The notes beneath the pieces were generated by a model, which searched no databases, was not told where the DNA came from, and saw nothing but the letters and a program-made list of their open reading frames with translations. 64,000 bases of DNA from contig JAEUJQ010000032.1 of assembly GCA_016793095.1 (NCBI GenBank), forward strand, positions 124,001 to 188,000, read 5' to 3'. How positions within the stretch are numbered: the first letter of the stretch is position 1; every line of letters starts with the position of its first letter. Shown in pieces: positions 56,145-64,000 of the stretch. A program made the translations under genes and the position numbers. The DNA is from Myxococcaceae bacterium. GTDB taxonomy: Bacteria; Myxococcota; Myxococcia; Myxococcales; Myxococcaceae.

Positions 56145-57437
56145 CTACTTCGTGCCGTACCAGCTCGAGTTCGGGAACGGCCCCAGCGCGCCCGACACGA
56201 AGCCGTTCGTCATGCGCCCCGTGACGCGGCCCCGTGCCTGCGGCAGCCCCAGCGCGTCGGCCGTCCCGTTGCCGTCGAGGTCGTGAATCGTCGCCCGCTG
56301 CTCGTCGAAGCGCAGCCCACCCAGCCCCGACCCGAGCTCGAAGTCGTCGGCCAGCTGCTGCGCCAGCGCTCCGCACGCGAGCCGCGTCTGCACCGAGCCG
56401 AGCTGATCGCAGAGGATGAGGTTGATCAGCTCGCCGACGTCGCGCGCGCGGTTGTTCGAGCCGGCCATGATCGCCACGTTGATCAGGTTCACCAGCAGCT
56501 TGTTCACGTCGAACTCGATGAGGCGCGGCCCGAGGATCACCTCCTGCGCGGTGCGCGTGCCCCCGAAGGCCAGCACGGTGACGGTGATCTGCCCGTTCGC
56601 GCCCAGCATCGGGTTGTTCATCACGTTGACGACCTGCCCGTTGTAGTCGAGCCACAGCTCGCTCCACGCCTCCGACGCCGCCACGCGAGACAGCTGCCCC
56701 TCCACCACGTCCATCACCCCGCGCGCCTTCAGCGGCCGGTTGCCGAAGCGGAACATGTCGGACAGCACCTGGAAGAGCTGGCCCACCCACGGCGGCGCCT
56801 GCACGTTCTGCGCGACCAGGTTGCCCACGTAGCAGATGAGCTGCTGCTCGATGCCACCGAGCGTGTTGCAGTTCGTCGTCATGCCCTGGCTGATGGCGCG
56901 GAGCAGGTCGAGCAGCTTCACGATGTCGCTCGCGCGCTGCGCGAACTCGCTGATGTCGAGCTCGTAGTACGTCTGGTAGCGCCCGTTGATGGTGGTGGTG
57001 TGGCTCGTGGTGCACATCGGCCCCGTGCAGGGCGTCGCCACGCACGCGCCGTTCACGCACTGGGTGCCGCTCGGGCACATCACCGCGCAGGGCGTCACGC
57101 ACGCGTTCACCCCGCCCGGCTGGCACCGGTTCAAGATGATCTCGAACCCCGTCGCCACGCAGCGCTGCCCCGCGGGACAGTCGCAGTCCGACGCGCACCA
57201 GTCGGGCACCGGAGCGCCCCCGGCCGTCCCCGCACCGCCGCCGACGTTCCCGCCGCCCGCGCTCCCGCCCGCTGTCGCCTGGCCGCCCGCCGAACCACCC
57301 GCTGCGCCGCCGCCCACGCCCGCGTCGGACATGAGCACGCCGACCGGCCGATCCGACCCGGACTTCACGAGCACCGAGCCCCCGCACTGGCAGGCCGCCG
57401 CGCTGACGACGACTCCGAAGAGGACCAGGGCTCGCAT
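56145..57437 (-). CDS. Lipoprotein with Gly/Ala linker and Cys-rich modules
   Basis: 430 residues from ATG 57437; ATG 57449 is also in frame. Signal peptide MRALVLFGVVVSAAACQCGG has a lipobox near Cys16. A GGxAGG-rich linker of about 50 residues follows, then a Cys-rich block (CDCPAGQRC, CPSGTQCVNGAC) of the type common in myxobacterial surface proteins, and an unrecognised C-terminal domain of about 290 residues. No catalytic motif seen. Likely outer-membrane or surface-exposed. It converges on vapC (8-bp gap). Confidence 0.75.
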   Translation of the reverse strand: MRALVLFGVVVSAAACQCGGSVLVKSGSDRPVGVLMSDAGVGGGAAGGSAGGQATAGGSAGGGNVGGGAGTAGGAPVPDWCASDCDCPAGQRCVATGFEIILNRCQPGGVNACVTPCAVMCPSGTQCVNGACVATPCTGPMCTTSHTTTINGRYQTYYELDISEFAQRASDIVKLLDLLRAISQGMTTNCNTLGGIEQQLICYVGNLVAQNVQAPPWVGQLFQVLSDMFRFGNRPLKARGVMDVVEGQLSRVAASEAWSELWLDYNGQVVNVMNNPMLGANGQITVTVLAFGGTRTAQEVILGPRLIEFDVNKLLVNLINVAIMAGSNNRARDVGELINLILCDQLGSVQTRLACGALAQQLADDFELGSGLGGLRFDEQRATIHDLDGNGTADALGLPQARGRVTGRMTNGFVSGALGPFPNSSWYGTK

Positions 57438-57543
57438 CGCGGGGACCATTACTCCCGAGCGGTCTGTCCTGCGCAAGGTCCCACCGTGTCTTCCAGTGGA
57501 CACCCGCCGGCTGCCGCCGCCGACTCGTGCTACGGGCCGCTCC

Positions 57544-58695
57544 ATGGAACGCCTGCCGCTCTTCGCGACCGCCTCCCGGGGCACCGAGCCCTTCCTCGCC
57601 GACGAGCTCGAGGCGCTGGGGTGCAAGCGCATTCGCCAGGACCGCGGCGGCGTGCGCTTCTTCGCGGCCCTCGACGAGCTCGCGCGCGTGCTCGTGCAGT
57701 CCCGCATCGCCATGCGCGTGCTGTACCCGCTGCGGCAGTTCGAGGCCCAGGGCGCCGAGGGGCTGTACGAGGCCGCCCGCGCCATCGCGTGGGAAGACTG
57801 GCTGGCGCGCGGCTCCACCTTCTCCATCGAGGCCACGCTGAAGGACACCGAGCACTCCCACTCGGGCTTCGTCGCCCTCAAGCTCAAGGACGGCCTCGTC
57901 GATCGCCTCCGCGAGAAGTGGGGCGCCCGCCCCGACGTCGACACCCGTACCCCCACCTTCCACGTCGTCGCGCACCTCGCGAAGACGTCGCTGTCCATCT
58001 CCCTCGACCTCTCCGGCGAGCCCCTCTTCAAGCGCGGCTACCGGCAGAAGGCGACCGCCGCGCCGCTCAAAGAGACGCTCGCCGCCGCGATGCTGCTCGC
58101 CTCGAAGTACGACGGCAGCGAGCCCTTCGTCGACCCGATGTGCGGCTCAGGCACCCTCGCCATCGAAGCCGGCTTCATCGCCACCCGCCGCGCCCCCGGC
58201 CTCAAGCGCTCCTTCGCCTGCGAGGCGTGGCCGTCGTTCGCGCCGAAGCTGAAGCCCCTGCTCGAGGACGTGCGGAGAGACGCCTTCTCCCAGCTGCGCC
58301 CCGCGCCCGCGCCCATCACCGCCCGCGACTACGACGACGAGGTGCTCACCGCCACGAAGCGCAACGTCGTCACCGCCGGCCTCTCCACCAGCGTGCGCAT
58401 CGAACAGGCCGACGCGACCACGGCGGACGCTCCCGCTGGTCCTCCCGGCCTCGTCTGCACCAACCCGCCCTACGGCGAGCGCCTCGGCTCCGGCGGACAG
58501 AAGGGCATGAAGTCGTTCTTCCACAAGCTCGGCGCGAACCTGAAGCGCTGGGACGGCTGGCGCTTCGCGGTGCTCGCCGGCAACGAGGCCTTCGAGAGCG
58601 CGTTCGGCATGCGGCCCTCCGCCCGTCAGCCCCTCTGGAACGGCGCCATCGCCTGCCAGCTGATCCACTACCCGGCGCGGCGAACGGGAACCTGA
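57544..58695 (+). CDS. THUMP-domain 23S rRNA methyltransferase, RlmL-like
   Basis: 383 residues from ATG 57544. N-terminal THUMP-like RNA-binding region (about 1-160: LFATASRGTEPFLADELEALG), then VDPMCGSGTLAIEA (SAM-binding motif I) and the catalytic NPPYGERL. This is the layout of the N-terminal half of E. coli RlmL/YcbY, which makes m2G2445 of 23S rRNA. E. coli RlmKL is about 700 residues with a second (RlmK) half; this one has only the first, as in many bacteria. Confidence 0.85.
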   Translation: MERLPLFATASRGTEPFLADELEALGCKRIRQDRGGVRFFAALDELARVLVQSRIAMRVLYPLRQFEAQGAEGLYEAARAIAWEDWLARGSTFSIEATLKDTEHSHSGFVALKLKDGLVDRLREKWGARPDVDTRTPTFHVVAHLAKTSLSISLDLSGEPLFKRGYRQKATAAPLKETLAAAMLLASKYDGSEPFVDPMCGSGTLAIEAGFIATRRAPGLKRSFACEAWPSFAPKLKPLLEDVRRDAFSQLRPAPAPITARDYDDEVLTATKRNVVTAGLSTSVRIEQADATTADAPAGPPGLVCTNPPYGERLGSGGQKGMKSFFHKLGANLKRWDGWRFAVLAGNEAFESAFGMRPSARQPLWNGAIACQLIHYPARRTGT

Positions 58696-58786
58696 ACGGC
58701 TGGAGCAGCGTCCAACCTGCCGGAATCAGTCGGCCGGCCCCCGTTGCACAAAGCCCGTCGGGTCAAGGTATACGCTTTCCCCACCT

Positions 58787-60751
58787 GTGTCCGTGTCTGA
58801 AGCCCAGGAAGACGTCACCGCGGAGATCGCCGCCGAGGGGCTCGATCCGCTCATCGGCGTCACGCTCGACGGCCGTTACCGCATCGTGGGCGGCATCGGC
58901 AAAGGGGCGATGGGCAAGGTCTATCGGGCGGTGCAGGTCGGGCTGAACCGTGCGGTCGCGCTCAAGGTGCTCGACTCCAACTACGGCGCGGGTCGCGAGG
59001 AGTCCTTCCGCCAACGCTTCCTCGTCGAGGCCGCGCTCACCGCGAAGCTGTCTCACCCGAACACGGTGCGCATCTTCGACTACGGCTGCTCGAGCGACGG
59101 CATCTACTACCTCGCGATGGAGTTCCTCGAGGGCGAGACGCTCGATCGCGTGCTCTCGAAGGGCCCGCTCGGCTGGCGCCGCGTGCTGTCGGTCGGCCAG
59201 CAGATCGCCCGCGCGCTGCGAGAGGCGCACGAGCTCGGCGTGGTGCACCGCGACCTCAAGCCGGGCAACGTGATGTTCCTCTCGGCCGACGACGACACCG
59301 ACTTCGTGAAGGTGCTCGACTTCGGCCTGGTGAAGTCCTTCGTCGAGGGCCAGGAGCTCGAGGGCCGCGCCATCACCCAGCAGGGCATGCTCATGGGCAG
59401 CCCGCCGTACATGGCGCCTGAGCAGGGTGACAAGAACCGCGCCGATCCGCGCAGCGACATCTACTCGCTCGGCTGCATGCTCTTCGAGTGCCTCACCGGG
59501 GCGCCGCCATACCCGGGAGGCGCTCCGCTCGAGATCATCTTGAAGCACGTGAACGACCCCGTGCCCGCCATCAAGACGCCCGCGAAGTTCGAGGCGATCC
59601 CCGAGGGCATGGCGGCGCTCGTCACGAAGTGCCTGCAGAAGTCGCCGATGGACCGCTTCCAGTCGATGGACGAGGTGCTGCAGGCGATGAGCGAGCTCAC
59701 CTCGCCGGTCGCGACGCCCGCCTTCGACACGCCGCTGCCGCCCACACCGATCGCCGCGCCTCCGATCCCTGCGCGGAACAACACACCGCTCCTCATCGCG
59801 GGCTTCGCCGTGGCGCTGCTCGTCGGCATCGGCGGCACCGCCCTCGTCCTGCGCAAGCCGGGCAAGCCCGCGACCGTGCTCTTTCACATCGAGACGCAGC
59901 CCGCGGGCGCCCAGGTGGTGATCAACCGCGTGATCAAGGGGCTCACCCCGCTCGAGCTCGAGCTGACTCCGATCGATGGTCGGGCCCAGGCGGAGGTGAC
60001 GCTGCTCAAAGAGGGCTACCTGCCGCTCACCGTGACGGCAGCGGGCTCCGGCCCGCGGCTCGAGCTCATCCAGAAGCTGCAGGAGAAGCCACCGGAGCCC
60101 GCCGTCGACAAGCCCGCGACCAGGGCTGACAAGGCTGCTGCGGAGAAGGCCGCGGCAGCAGAGAAGGCCGCGGCAGAGAAGGCGGCTGCGGCAGAGAAGG
60201 CGGCTGCGGCAGAGAAGGCGGCTGCGGCGGAGAAGGCGGCTGCGGCGGAGAAGGCGGCTGCGGCGGAGAAGGCGGCGGCGGCGGAGAAGGCTGCGGTGGA
60301 GAAGGCTGCGGTGGAGAAGGCTGCGGCGGGGAAGGCCGCAGCGGAGAAGGCTGCAGCGGAGAAGGCCGCAGCGGAGAAGACTGCTTCGGACAAGGCTGCT
60401 GCTGCGAAGGTTGCAGCGGAGAAGGTTGCAGCGGAGAAGGCCGCCGCGGAGAAGGCCGCCGCGGAGAAGGCCACCGCGGAGAAGGCCACCGCGGAGAAGG
60501 CCGCTGCGAAGGCCACGGCCGCGAAGGCCACCGCGGAGAAGGCTGCGATCGACCGCGCGTTTCAGGACTCCAGGACGAAGACCGCGCCGAAGCCCGAGGC
60601 GCTGCCGGTGGTGACGCCGGTGAAGACTGCTCCGAAGACGACCACGAAGAAGCCGCCGCCCGCGAAGACCGAGAAGAAGGCCGAAGAGCCGGTCGATCCA
60701 CTCGCCCCGCACACGCCGCCGCCCGCGAACGACCTCAAGCGCCCGAAGTGA
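58787..60751 (+). CDS. Membrane Ser/Thr protein kinase with PEGA domain and KAAAE repeats
   Basis: 654 residues from GTG 58787. A Hanks-type kinase domain at about 31-300: GGIGKGAMGKVY (Gly loop), VALKVL (ATP Lys), VVHRDLKPGN, VLDFGL and YMAPEQ. A membrane segment (PLLIAGFAVALLVGIGGTALVL) at about 332-352, then a PEGA domain (about 360-430: VLFHIETQPAGAQVVI). A long KAAAAEKA repeat follows at about 450-586, and a Pro/Lys-rich tail. It signals across the membrane; the repeat is likely a flexible or helical spacer. Kinases of this type are numerous in myxobacteria. Confidence 0.93.
   Translation: MSVSEAQEDVTAEIAAEGLDPLIGVTLDGRYRIVGGIGKGAMGKVYRAVQVGLNRAVALKVLDSNYGAGREESFRQRFLVEAALTAKLSHPNTVRIFDYGCSSDGIYYLAMEFLEGETLDRVLSKGPLGWRRVLSVGQQIARALREAHELGVVHRDLKPGNVMFLSADDDTDFVKVLDFGLVKSFVEGQELEGRAITQQGMLMGSPPYMAPEQGDKNRADPRSDIYSLGCMLFECLTGAPPYPGGAPLEIILKHVNDPVPAIKTPAKFEAIPEGMAALVTKCLQKSPMDRFQSMDEVLQAMSELTSPVATPAFDTPLPPTPIAAPPIPARNNTPLLIAGFAVALLVGIGGTALVLRKPGKPATVLFHIETQPAGAQVVINRVIKGLTPLELELTPIDGRAQAEVTLLKEGYLPLTVTAAGSGPRLELIQKLQEKPPEPAVDKPATRADKAAAEKAAAAEKAAAEKAAAAEKAAAAEKAAAAEKAAAAEKAAAAEKAAAAEKAAVEKAAVEKAAAGKAAAEKAAAEKAAAEKTASDKAAAAKVAAEKVAAEKAAAEKAAAEKATAEKATAEKAAAKATAAKATAEKAAIDRAFQDSRTKTAPKPEALPVVTPVKTAPKTTTKKPPPAKTEKKAEEPVDPLAPHTPPPANDLKRPK
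60136..60545 (+). repeat. Degenerate 15/18-bp repeats inside the kinase gene
   Basis: About 400 bp of near-identical GAGAAGGCGGCTGCG-type units encode EKAAA / EKAAAA. The longest identical run lies near 60170-60290. Such repeats are prone to expansion and contraction, so this protein's length may vary between strains. Confidence 0.85.
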
Positions 60752-60903
60752 GCGCGCGAGGCGAACCCTGCCTGCTACGCTCGACTCATGCGACCTGCGT
60801 CCGATGAGGTCCTACCCGCTCCGGGCGTTCGCAGTCGGCACCCGCGCAACGGAGCGCACCTCCCCCACGCGATGAGGTTCCACGCGCAGCGCAGGAGCAG
60901 CCG

Positions 60904-61824
60904 ATGAAGCCCGGCTCAGCCGCTGTGATGCTCGCTGCTTCGATGCTCGCCGCCCTGCCCGCGTGTACGCCGAAGCGCGTCGAGCCCGACGTCGCGAAGG
61001 TGACCGCGATGACGGTCGCCGAGCTGCAGAAGGTCGTCGCGCGCGGGCCGTTCCCTTACGACGCGTGCCAGGAGGCCTGGTTCTACGCGGTCGTCGACAC
61101 GAAGAAGTCGGCTGAGCAGCTCGACAAGCTCGTCGCGCAGGACTCTGCGTGCGCGGCTGCCATCGCGCGGGTCCGGCTGCTCCAGCTCGCCCGCGCCGAC
61201 ACCCTCTCGTGGGCCGCCGAGACGCGCGCCCCCGACGCCGCGACCCGCGAGGTGCTTGCCCGCTTCGCCGCCGTGACGAAGTGGGAGCCCGGCACCTCCG
61301 CCGTCGCCGACCTCGTGAACGACGCGGACGAGCGGGTCCGAGTCGAGGCGGTGAAGGCCGTTCGCGCGCTGAGGTCGAGCATCGCTGTGGGCGAGCTCGA
61401 GAAGAGCCTGGCGTCGAAGCCACCTCGCCCCACCGCCGAGCGCGCCCTCCTGTGCACGGTGCTGACCGAGTTCAACATCGACGTGCCACCAGCCGCCTGC
61501 CGGGGACTCGAGCCGGTACCGCAGCCTCTGCAGGCCGATCCACCCGGTCGCCCCCCGCCGAACCTCTGCCGCACGCTCATCGCCAACCTCTCGTCGCCCG
61601 ACCCCCTGACGCAGGCGCGCGCCGTGCTCGAGCTCGCCGGCCCGTGGGTGCAGGTGCGGCTCGGCTGTGAGGTGCCCACCACGCCGTTGCTCGGCCTCGC
61701 GCAGACGGGCGCTGCCGAGCCGCGCGCCGCCGCCGCCATGCTGCTGCTGTGGATGAACCACCCACCCGACATGCGCCGCGTGCCCGACTGGCCGAAGAAC
61801 GTCGTCAGCCCCGAAGCGCGTTGA
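60904..61824 (+). CDS. Lipoprotein with helical repeat-like domain
   Basis: 306 residues from ATG 60904. Signal peptide MKPGSAAVMLAASMLAALPAC (Cys21 lipobox). The rest is helix-rich with HEAT-like turns (VADLVNDADERVRVEAVKAVRAL), suggesting a protein-interaction scaffold in the cell envelope. I do not recognise a named family. Preceded by about 150 bp holding a 39-codon ORF that I do not count as a gene. Confidence 0.75.
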   Translation: MKPGSAAVMLAASMLAALPACTPKRVEPDVAKVTAMTVAELQKVVARGPFPYDACQEAWFYAVVDTKKSAEQLDKLVAQDSACAAAIARVRLLQLARADTLSWAAETRAPDAATREVLARFAAVTKWEPGTSAVADLVNDADERVRVEAVKAVRALRSSIAVGELEKSLASKPPRPTAERALLCTVLTEFNIDVPPAACRGLEPVPQPLQADPPGRPPPNLCRTLIANLSSPDPLTQARAVLELAGPWVQVRLGCEVPTTPLLGLAQTGAAEPRAAAAMLLLWMNHPPDMRRVPDWPKNVVSPEAR

Positions 61825-61836
61825 GCGAGGCAGCCT

Positions 61837-62188
61837 CTGCCCCACACCCACCACGCCATCGACTCCGTCGAGCTCACCGTCACCGACCTCGCGGCGGCGA
61901 AGGACTTCTTCTCGGGCGCGTTCGGCTGGCGGTTCAACGACTACGGCCCCCGACTACGCCGGCATTCAGGGCGAGGGCCGCGAGCAGGGTGGGCTTCGGA
62001 AGGGAGCTCCGGCCCAGCGCGGCGGTCCGCTCGTCATCCTCTGCTCCGAGGACCTCGACGCCAGCCTCGACCTGGTGAAGCGCGCTGGCGGCCGCATCGT
62101 CACCGAGCCGTTCGCGTTCCCGGGCGGGCGGCGCTTCCACTTCACCGACCCGAGCGGCAACGAGCTCGCCGTCTGGGCCGAGCGCTGA
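61837..62188 (+). pseudogene. VOC/glyoxalase-family gene with a frameshift
   Basis: The reading frame from 61837 encodes DSVELTVTDLAAAKDF...AFGWRFNDYGP, a typical glyoxalase/VOC start. It then shifts by one base at a run of five C (61947-61951) and continues in the next frame (DYAGIQGEG ... EDLDASLDLV ... FTDPSGNELAVWAER) to TGA at 62186. Removing one C restores one continuous VOC protein of about 116 residues. No ATG, GTG or TTG is in frame upstream; CTG 61837 follows a GAGG. Either a real pseudogene or a sequencing error in the homopolymer. Confidence 0.75.
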
Positions 62189-62330
62189 GTCCCGGCGCGC
62201 TCGCCTGGCCCGACGGGCATGAGGCCGCCCGCGAGCCGCTTCGCCAGCGCTGAGTCCCGGCGCGCTCGCCTGGCCCGACGGGCATGAGGCCGCCCGCGAG
62301 CCGCTTCGCCAGCGCTGAGTCCCGGCGCGC
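62181..62330 (+). repeat. 65-bp tandem repeat, 2.3 copies
   Basis: 62181-62245 and 62246-62310 are identical, and 62311-62330 repeats the first 20 bases. The first copy begins in the last codons of the VOC reading, so its stop codon is copied twice. Nothing in the unit looks coding. Confidence 0.92.
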
Positions 62331-62337
62331 CGGCCAG

Positions 62338-62928
62338 CTACACCTTGTTCTCGGTGCCCTTCACCATGCGCTGCAGGTTCCCGCGGTGCGTCCACACCAT
62401 CGACGCGAGCAGCACGACGGCCAACGCAGGGTACTCCACCGGCTTGCCGAGGAAGAAGCTGGTCACGATGGCGCACAGCCCACCCGCGAGGCTGCCGATG
62501 GAGCTCACCTTCGTCACCACCACGAGGGCGCCCCACACCACCGCGCCCACGAGCGCCGCCTGCGGGATGAGCACGATGAGCACGCCCAGCGCGGTGGCCA
62601 CGCCCTTGCCGCCCTGCCCCTTCAGCCACACCGGGAAGACGTGGCCGAGGAACGCCGCGTAGGCGACTGCGACGTGGAGCAATGGCGTCTGCGCAGAGAG
62701 CTGCACCGCGACCAGCACCGGCACGCTGCCCTTCACGGCGTCCAGCACCAGCACCAGCGCGCCCACCTTCTTGCCGGCCACCCGCGCGACGTTCGTGGCG
62801 CCGATGTTCCCGCTGCCGTGGGCCCGCACGTCCTTCGAGGTGAAGAGCCGCGTCACCACCACGCCGAACGGAATCGACCCACACAGGTACCCGAAGGCGA
62901 TGAGACCGGCGACCGCCGCGGGGCTCAT
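62338..62928 (-). CDS. plsY: Glycerol-3-phosphate acyltransferase PlsY
   Basis: 196 residues with about five membrane segments. GSGNIGATNVAR is the PlsY signature (glycerol-3-phosphate site), with LDAVKGSVPVLVA and QGGKGVATALG completing the conserved loops. It transfers the acyl group of acyl-phosphate to glycerol-3-phosphate at the inner membrane, the first committed step of phospholipid synthesis. Starts with ATG 62928, 22 bp from the upstream DUF2752 gene, and may be co-transcribed with it. Confidence 0.94.
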   Translation of the reverse strand: MSPAAVAGLIAFGYLCGSIPFGVVVTRLFTSKDVRAHGSGNIGATNVARVAGKKVGALVLVLDAVKGSVPVLVAVQLSAQTPLLHVAVAYAAFLGHVFPVWLKGQGGKGVATALGVLIVLIPQAALVGAVVWGALVVVTKVSSIGSLAGGLCAIVTSFFLGKPVEYPALAVVLLASMVWTHRGNLQRMVKGTENKV

Positions 62929-62950
62929 GACGCTCCGCTCTGGTGGACGC

Positions 62951-63379
62951 TCAGCGCCAGTGGAGCACCCGGTAGCTGAAGATGACGAACGCGTAGTTCG
63001 CCACGAAGAGGCCGATGGCCAACCAGCGCGCCCGCTTCCACTCGCGATCGTCCAGGCGGAGCTCGGGCAACGGCACGGCGAAGAGCAGATGCACCGCCGA
63101 CGCGACGACGGCGAAGGCGAACACCAGCGCGGCCACGGTGCCCAGTGGGTTCGCGCGAAACGCGCCCAGCACGTTGAAGTGAGCGACCCGGTCCGCCACC
63201 CGCGTCAGTCCGCAGCCCGGGCACGGAACGCCGGTGGTGTCGCGGAACGTGCAGCCCCAGAAGGGGATGATGCGCGCAACGGGCACGTAGCGGGCGACCA
63301 GCAGGCCGACCAGCCCGACGATGCCGAGCGCGTCGATGGTGCCGAGGGTGCGGTTGCGTGATGGGAGGACGAGCTGCAC
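62951..63379 (-). CDS. DUF2752-family membrane protein
   Basis: 142 residues from GTG 63379. The family motif CTFRDTTGVPCPGCGLTR is complete, flanked by membrane segments (ALGIVGLVGLLVARYV and ALVFAFAVVASAVHLLF). Members are small inner-membrane proteins of unknown role with a conserved CPGCG motif. 22 bp upstream of plsY in the same direction. Confidence 0.9.
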   Translation of the reverse strand: MQLVLPSRNRTLGTIDALGIVGLVGLLVARYVPVARIIPFWGCTFRDTTGVPCPGCGLTRVADRVAHFNVLGAFRANPLGTVAALVFAFAVVASAVHLLFAVPLPELRLDDREWKRARWLAIGLFVANYAFVIFSYRVLHWR

Positions 63380-63457
63380 GACGCGCGCACGCTACACGAG
63401 CGCTGAGGCGATTTCAGAACTCCCACGCGACCCGGCTCTGCCCGTCGAGGCAGGCCT

Positions 63458-63907
63458 TCAGAGCAGGTCGGCGAGCGAGGCCGTGAAGCCGTTCGAGCCG
63501 CGGCCCGATGAGGCTGGCTTCTCGGGCATCAGGGCCGTGACGACCGGCCGCGCGCCGCCGCTGAGGTCGAGGGGCAGACGCCGGCCACGCTCGAACCCAT
63601 CAGTGAGGTGCGCCTGCGAGGCCGACGTGCCGCGCAACGAGGCGGTCTCCATCGGCGTCAACGGCGACAGGCCCAACGCCGACCAGCCGGCTTTCGAGAC
63701 CGCGCGCTCGCTCTTCGCCGGCTTCATGGCGAGGTTCGGCGTGCGCTCGTAGCGCTCGAAGGAGTCGCGGTACCGACCGAGGTCCACCACCGGCGGCACC
63801 ACCCGCTTGTCGAGCGCAGTGCGAAGCCCGACCTCGCCCGACTGCTTCGCACCCTCGAGCCCGGTGAAGCTCAGCAGCTCGCGCGCCAGAGAGCGGAGGA
63901 CGTTCAT
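63458..63907 (-). CDS. Hypothetical protein, 149 residues
   Basis: ATG 63907 to a stop at 63458. The sequence is polar, with no membrane segment or signal peptide and no motif I recognise; it contains Gly/Ser- and Arg-rich stretches. Codon usage is GC-rich and third-position biased, which favours a real gene. Confidence 0.6.
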   Translation of the reverse strand: MNVLRSLARELLSFTGLEGAKQSGEVGLRTALDKRVVPPVVDLGRYRDSFERYERTPNLAMKPAKSERAVSKAGWSALGLSPLTPMETASLRGTSASQAHLTDGFERGRRLPLDLSGGARPVVTALMPEKPASSGRGSNGFTASLADLL

Positions 63908-63960
63908 GCAGCATTGTCGGCCAGTGTGGGTGTGCGGTTGCGCCCCGCGGGATCAACCGG

Positions 63961-64000
63961 TTACCCGCCGAGGATGCGGCGGGCGTCCACGGTGGACTGG
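63961..64000 (-). CDS. C-terminal end of a gene entering from the right (partial)
   Basis: The last 13 codons of a minus-strand frame (QSTVDARRILGG, then TAA at 63961-63963) run off the right edge. Too short to assign. About 53 bp separate it from the hypothetical gene at 63907. Confidence 0.35.
   Translation of the reverse strand, partial: QSTVDARRILGG

Noticed and set aside
60016-60531. Minus-strand frame of AAAFSA repeats opposite the kinase
   Set aside because: Antisense reading of the KAAAE repeats; no start context and no independent evidence.
60788-60907. 39-codon ORF ending with an ATGA overlap on the lipoprotein at 60904
   Set aside because: Arg/Pro/His-rich, no ribosome site and no family; the overlap is suggestive but the composition fits a chance frame.
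62205-62219. GCCC-GAC-GGGC hairpin inside the 65-bp repeat as a terminator
   Set aside because: Only four pairs and no T tract; too weak to call.

Overview
The window is high-GC DNA, mostly around 65-73% in the stretches I counted, densely packed with genes and very likely chromosomal sequence of a myxobacterium (phylum Myxococcota). The clues are several lipoproteins with MopE-like Cys/Asp repeats or anchor-D (ASPM/HYDIN-like) domains, a Ser/Thr kinase with a PEGA domain, an FtsY with a membrane anchor and a long charged linker, and a four-domain reductase/ligase/carrier/acyltransferase that matches the architecture of myxobacterial ElbD (ether-lipid synthesis). No rRNA, tRNA, CRISPR array or insertion sequence was recognised.

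Layout. 1-17.4 kb: a partial QueG-like Fe-S protein; a two-gene lipoprotein operon; an Rpn-type nuclease; an ElbD-like megaenzyme with a coupled epimerase; a VapBC pair; an M1-type metallopeptidase; a second MopE-like lipoprotein. 17.4-53.3 kb: a large surface-polysaccharide locus. It holds glycosyltransferases, methyltransferases, two AsnB-type amidotransferases, a six-gene leftward operon for a CMP-nonulosonic acid (best fit pseudaminic acid), a Wzx-like flippase, a HisH/HisF/WbpG amidination triad, the rmlBDAC dTDP-L-rhamnose operon, a tyrosine autokinase/chain-length protein, an O-antigen ligase/polymerase fused to TPRs, a WecA-type initiating transferase, and candidate polymerase and nucleotidyltransferase genes. 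53.3-64 kb: housekeeping and miscellaneous genes (ftsY, a second vapBC with a clear promoter, an RlmL-like methyltransferase, a Ser/Thr kinase, plsY, lipoproteins, a frameshifted VOC gene).

How the genes work together. The WecA-like enzyme would load the first sugar phosphate on undecaprenyl phosphate. The rml genes supply dTDP-rhamnose and the pse operon supplies CMP-pseudaminate. The HisH-HisF-WbpG triad could convert an acetamido group of one sugar into an acetamidino group. Glycosyltransferases and methyltransferases assemble and decorate the repeat unit, Wzx flips it, and the ligase/polymerase and the BY-kinase control polymerisation. The nonulosonate operon starts with two SDR enzymes instead of the usual single PseB. 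The first has Met in place of the catalytic Tyr, which points to a two-step Pen/Pal-like route.

The locus is compositionally mosaic. Sampled 60-base stretches in the flippase-to-WbpG block are 43-48% GC, while the pse operon and rml genes are near 67-73%. A perfect 44-bp tandem duplication at the hisF/wbpG junction, a 65-bp tandem repeat beside the broken VOC gene, and a likely leaderless vapBC transcript are the most distinctive small-scale features.
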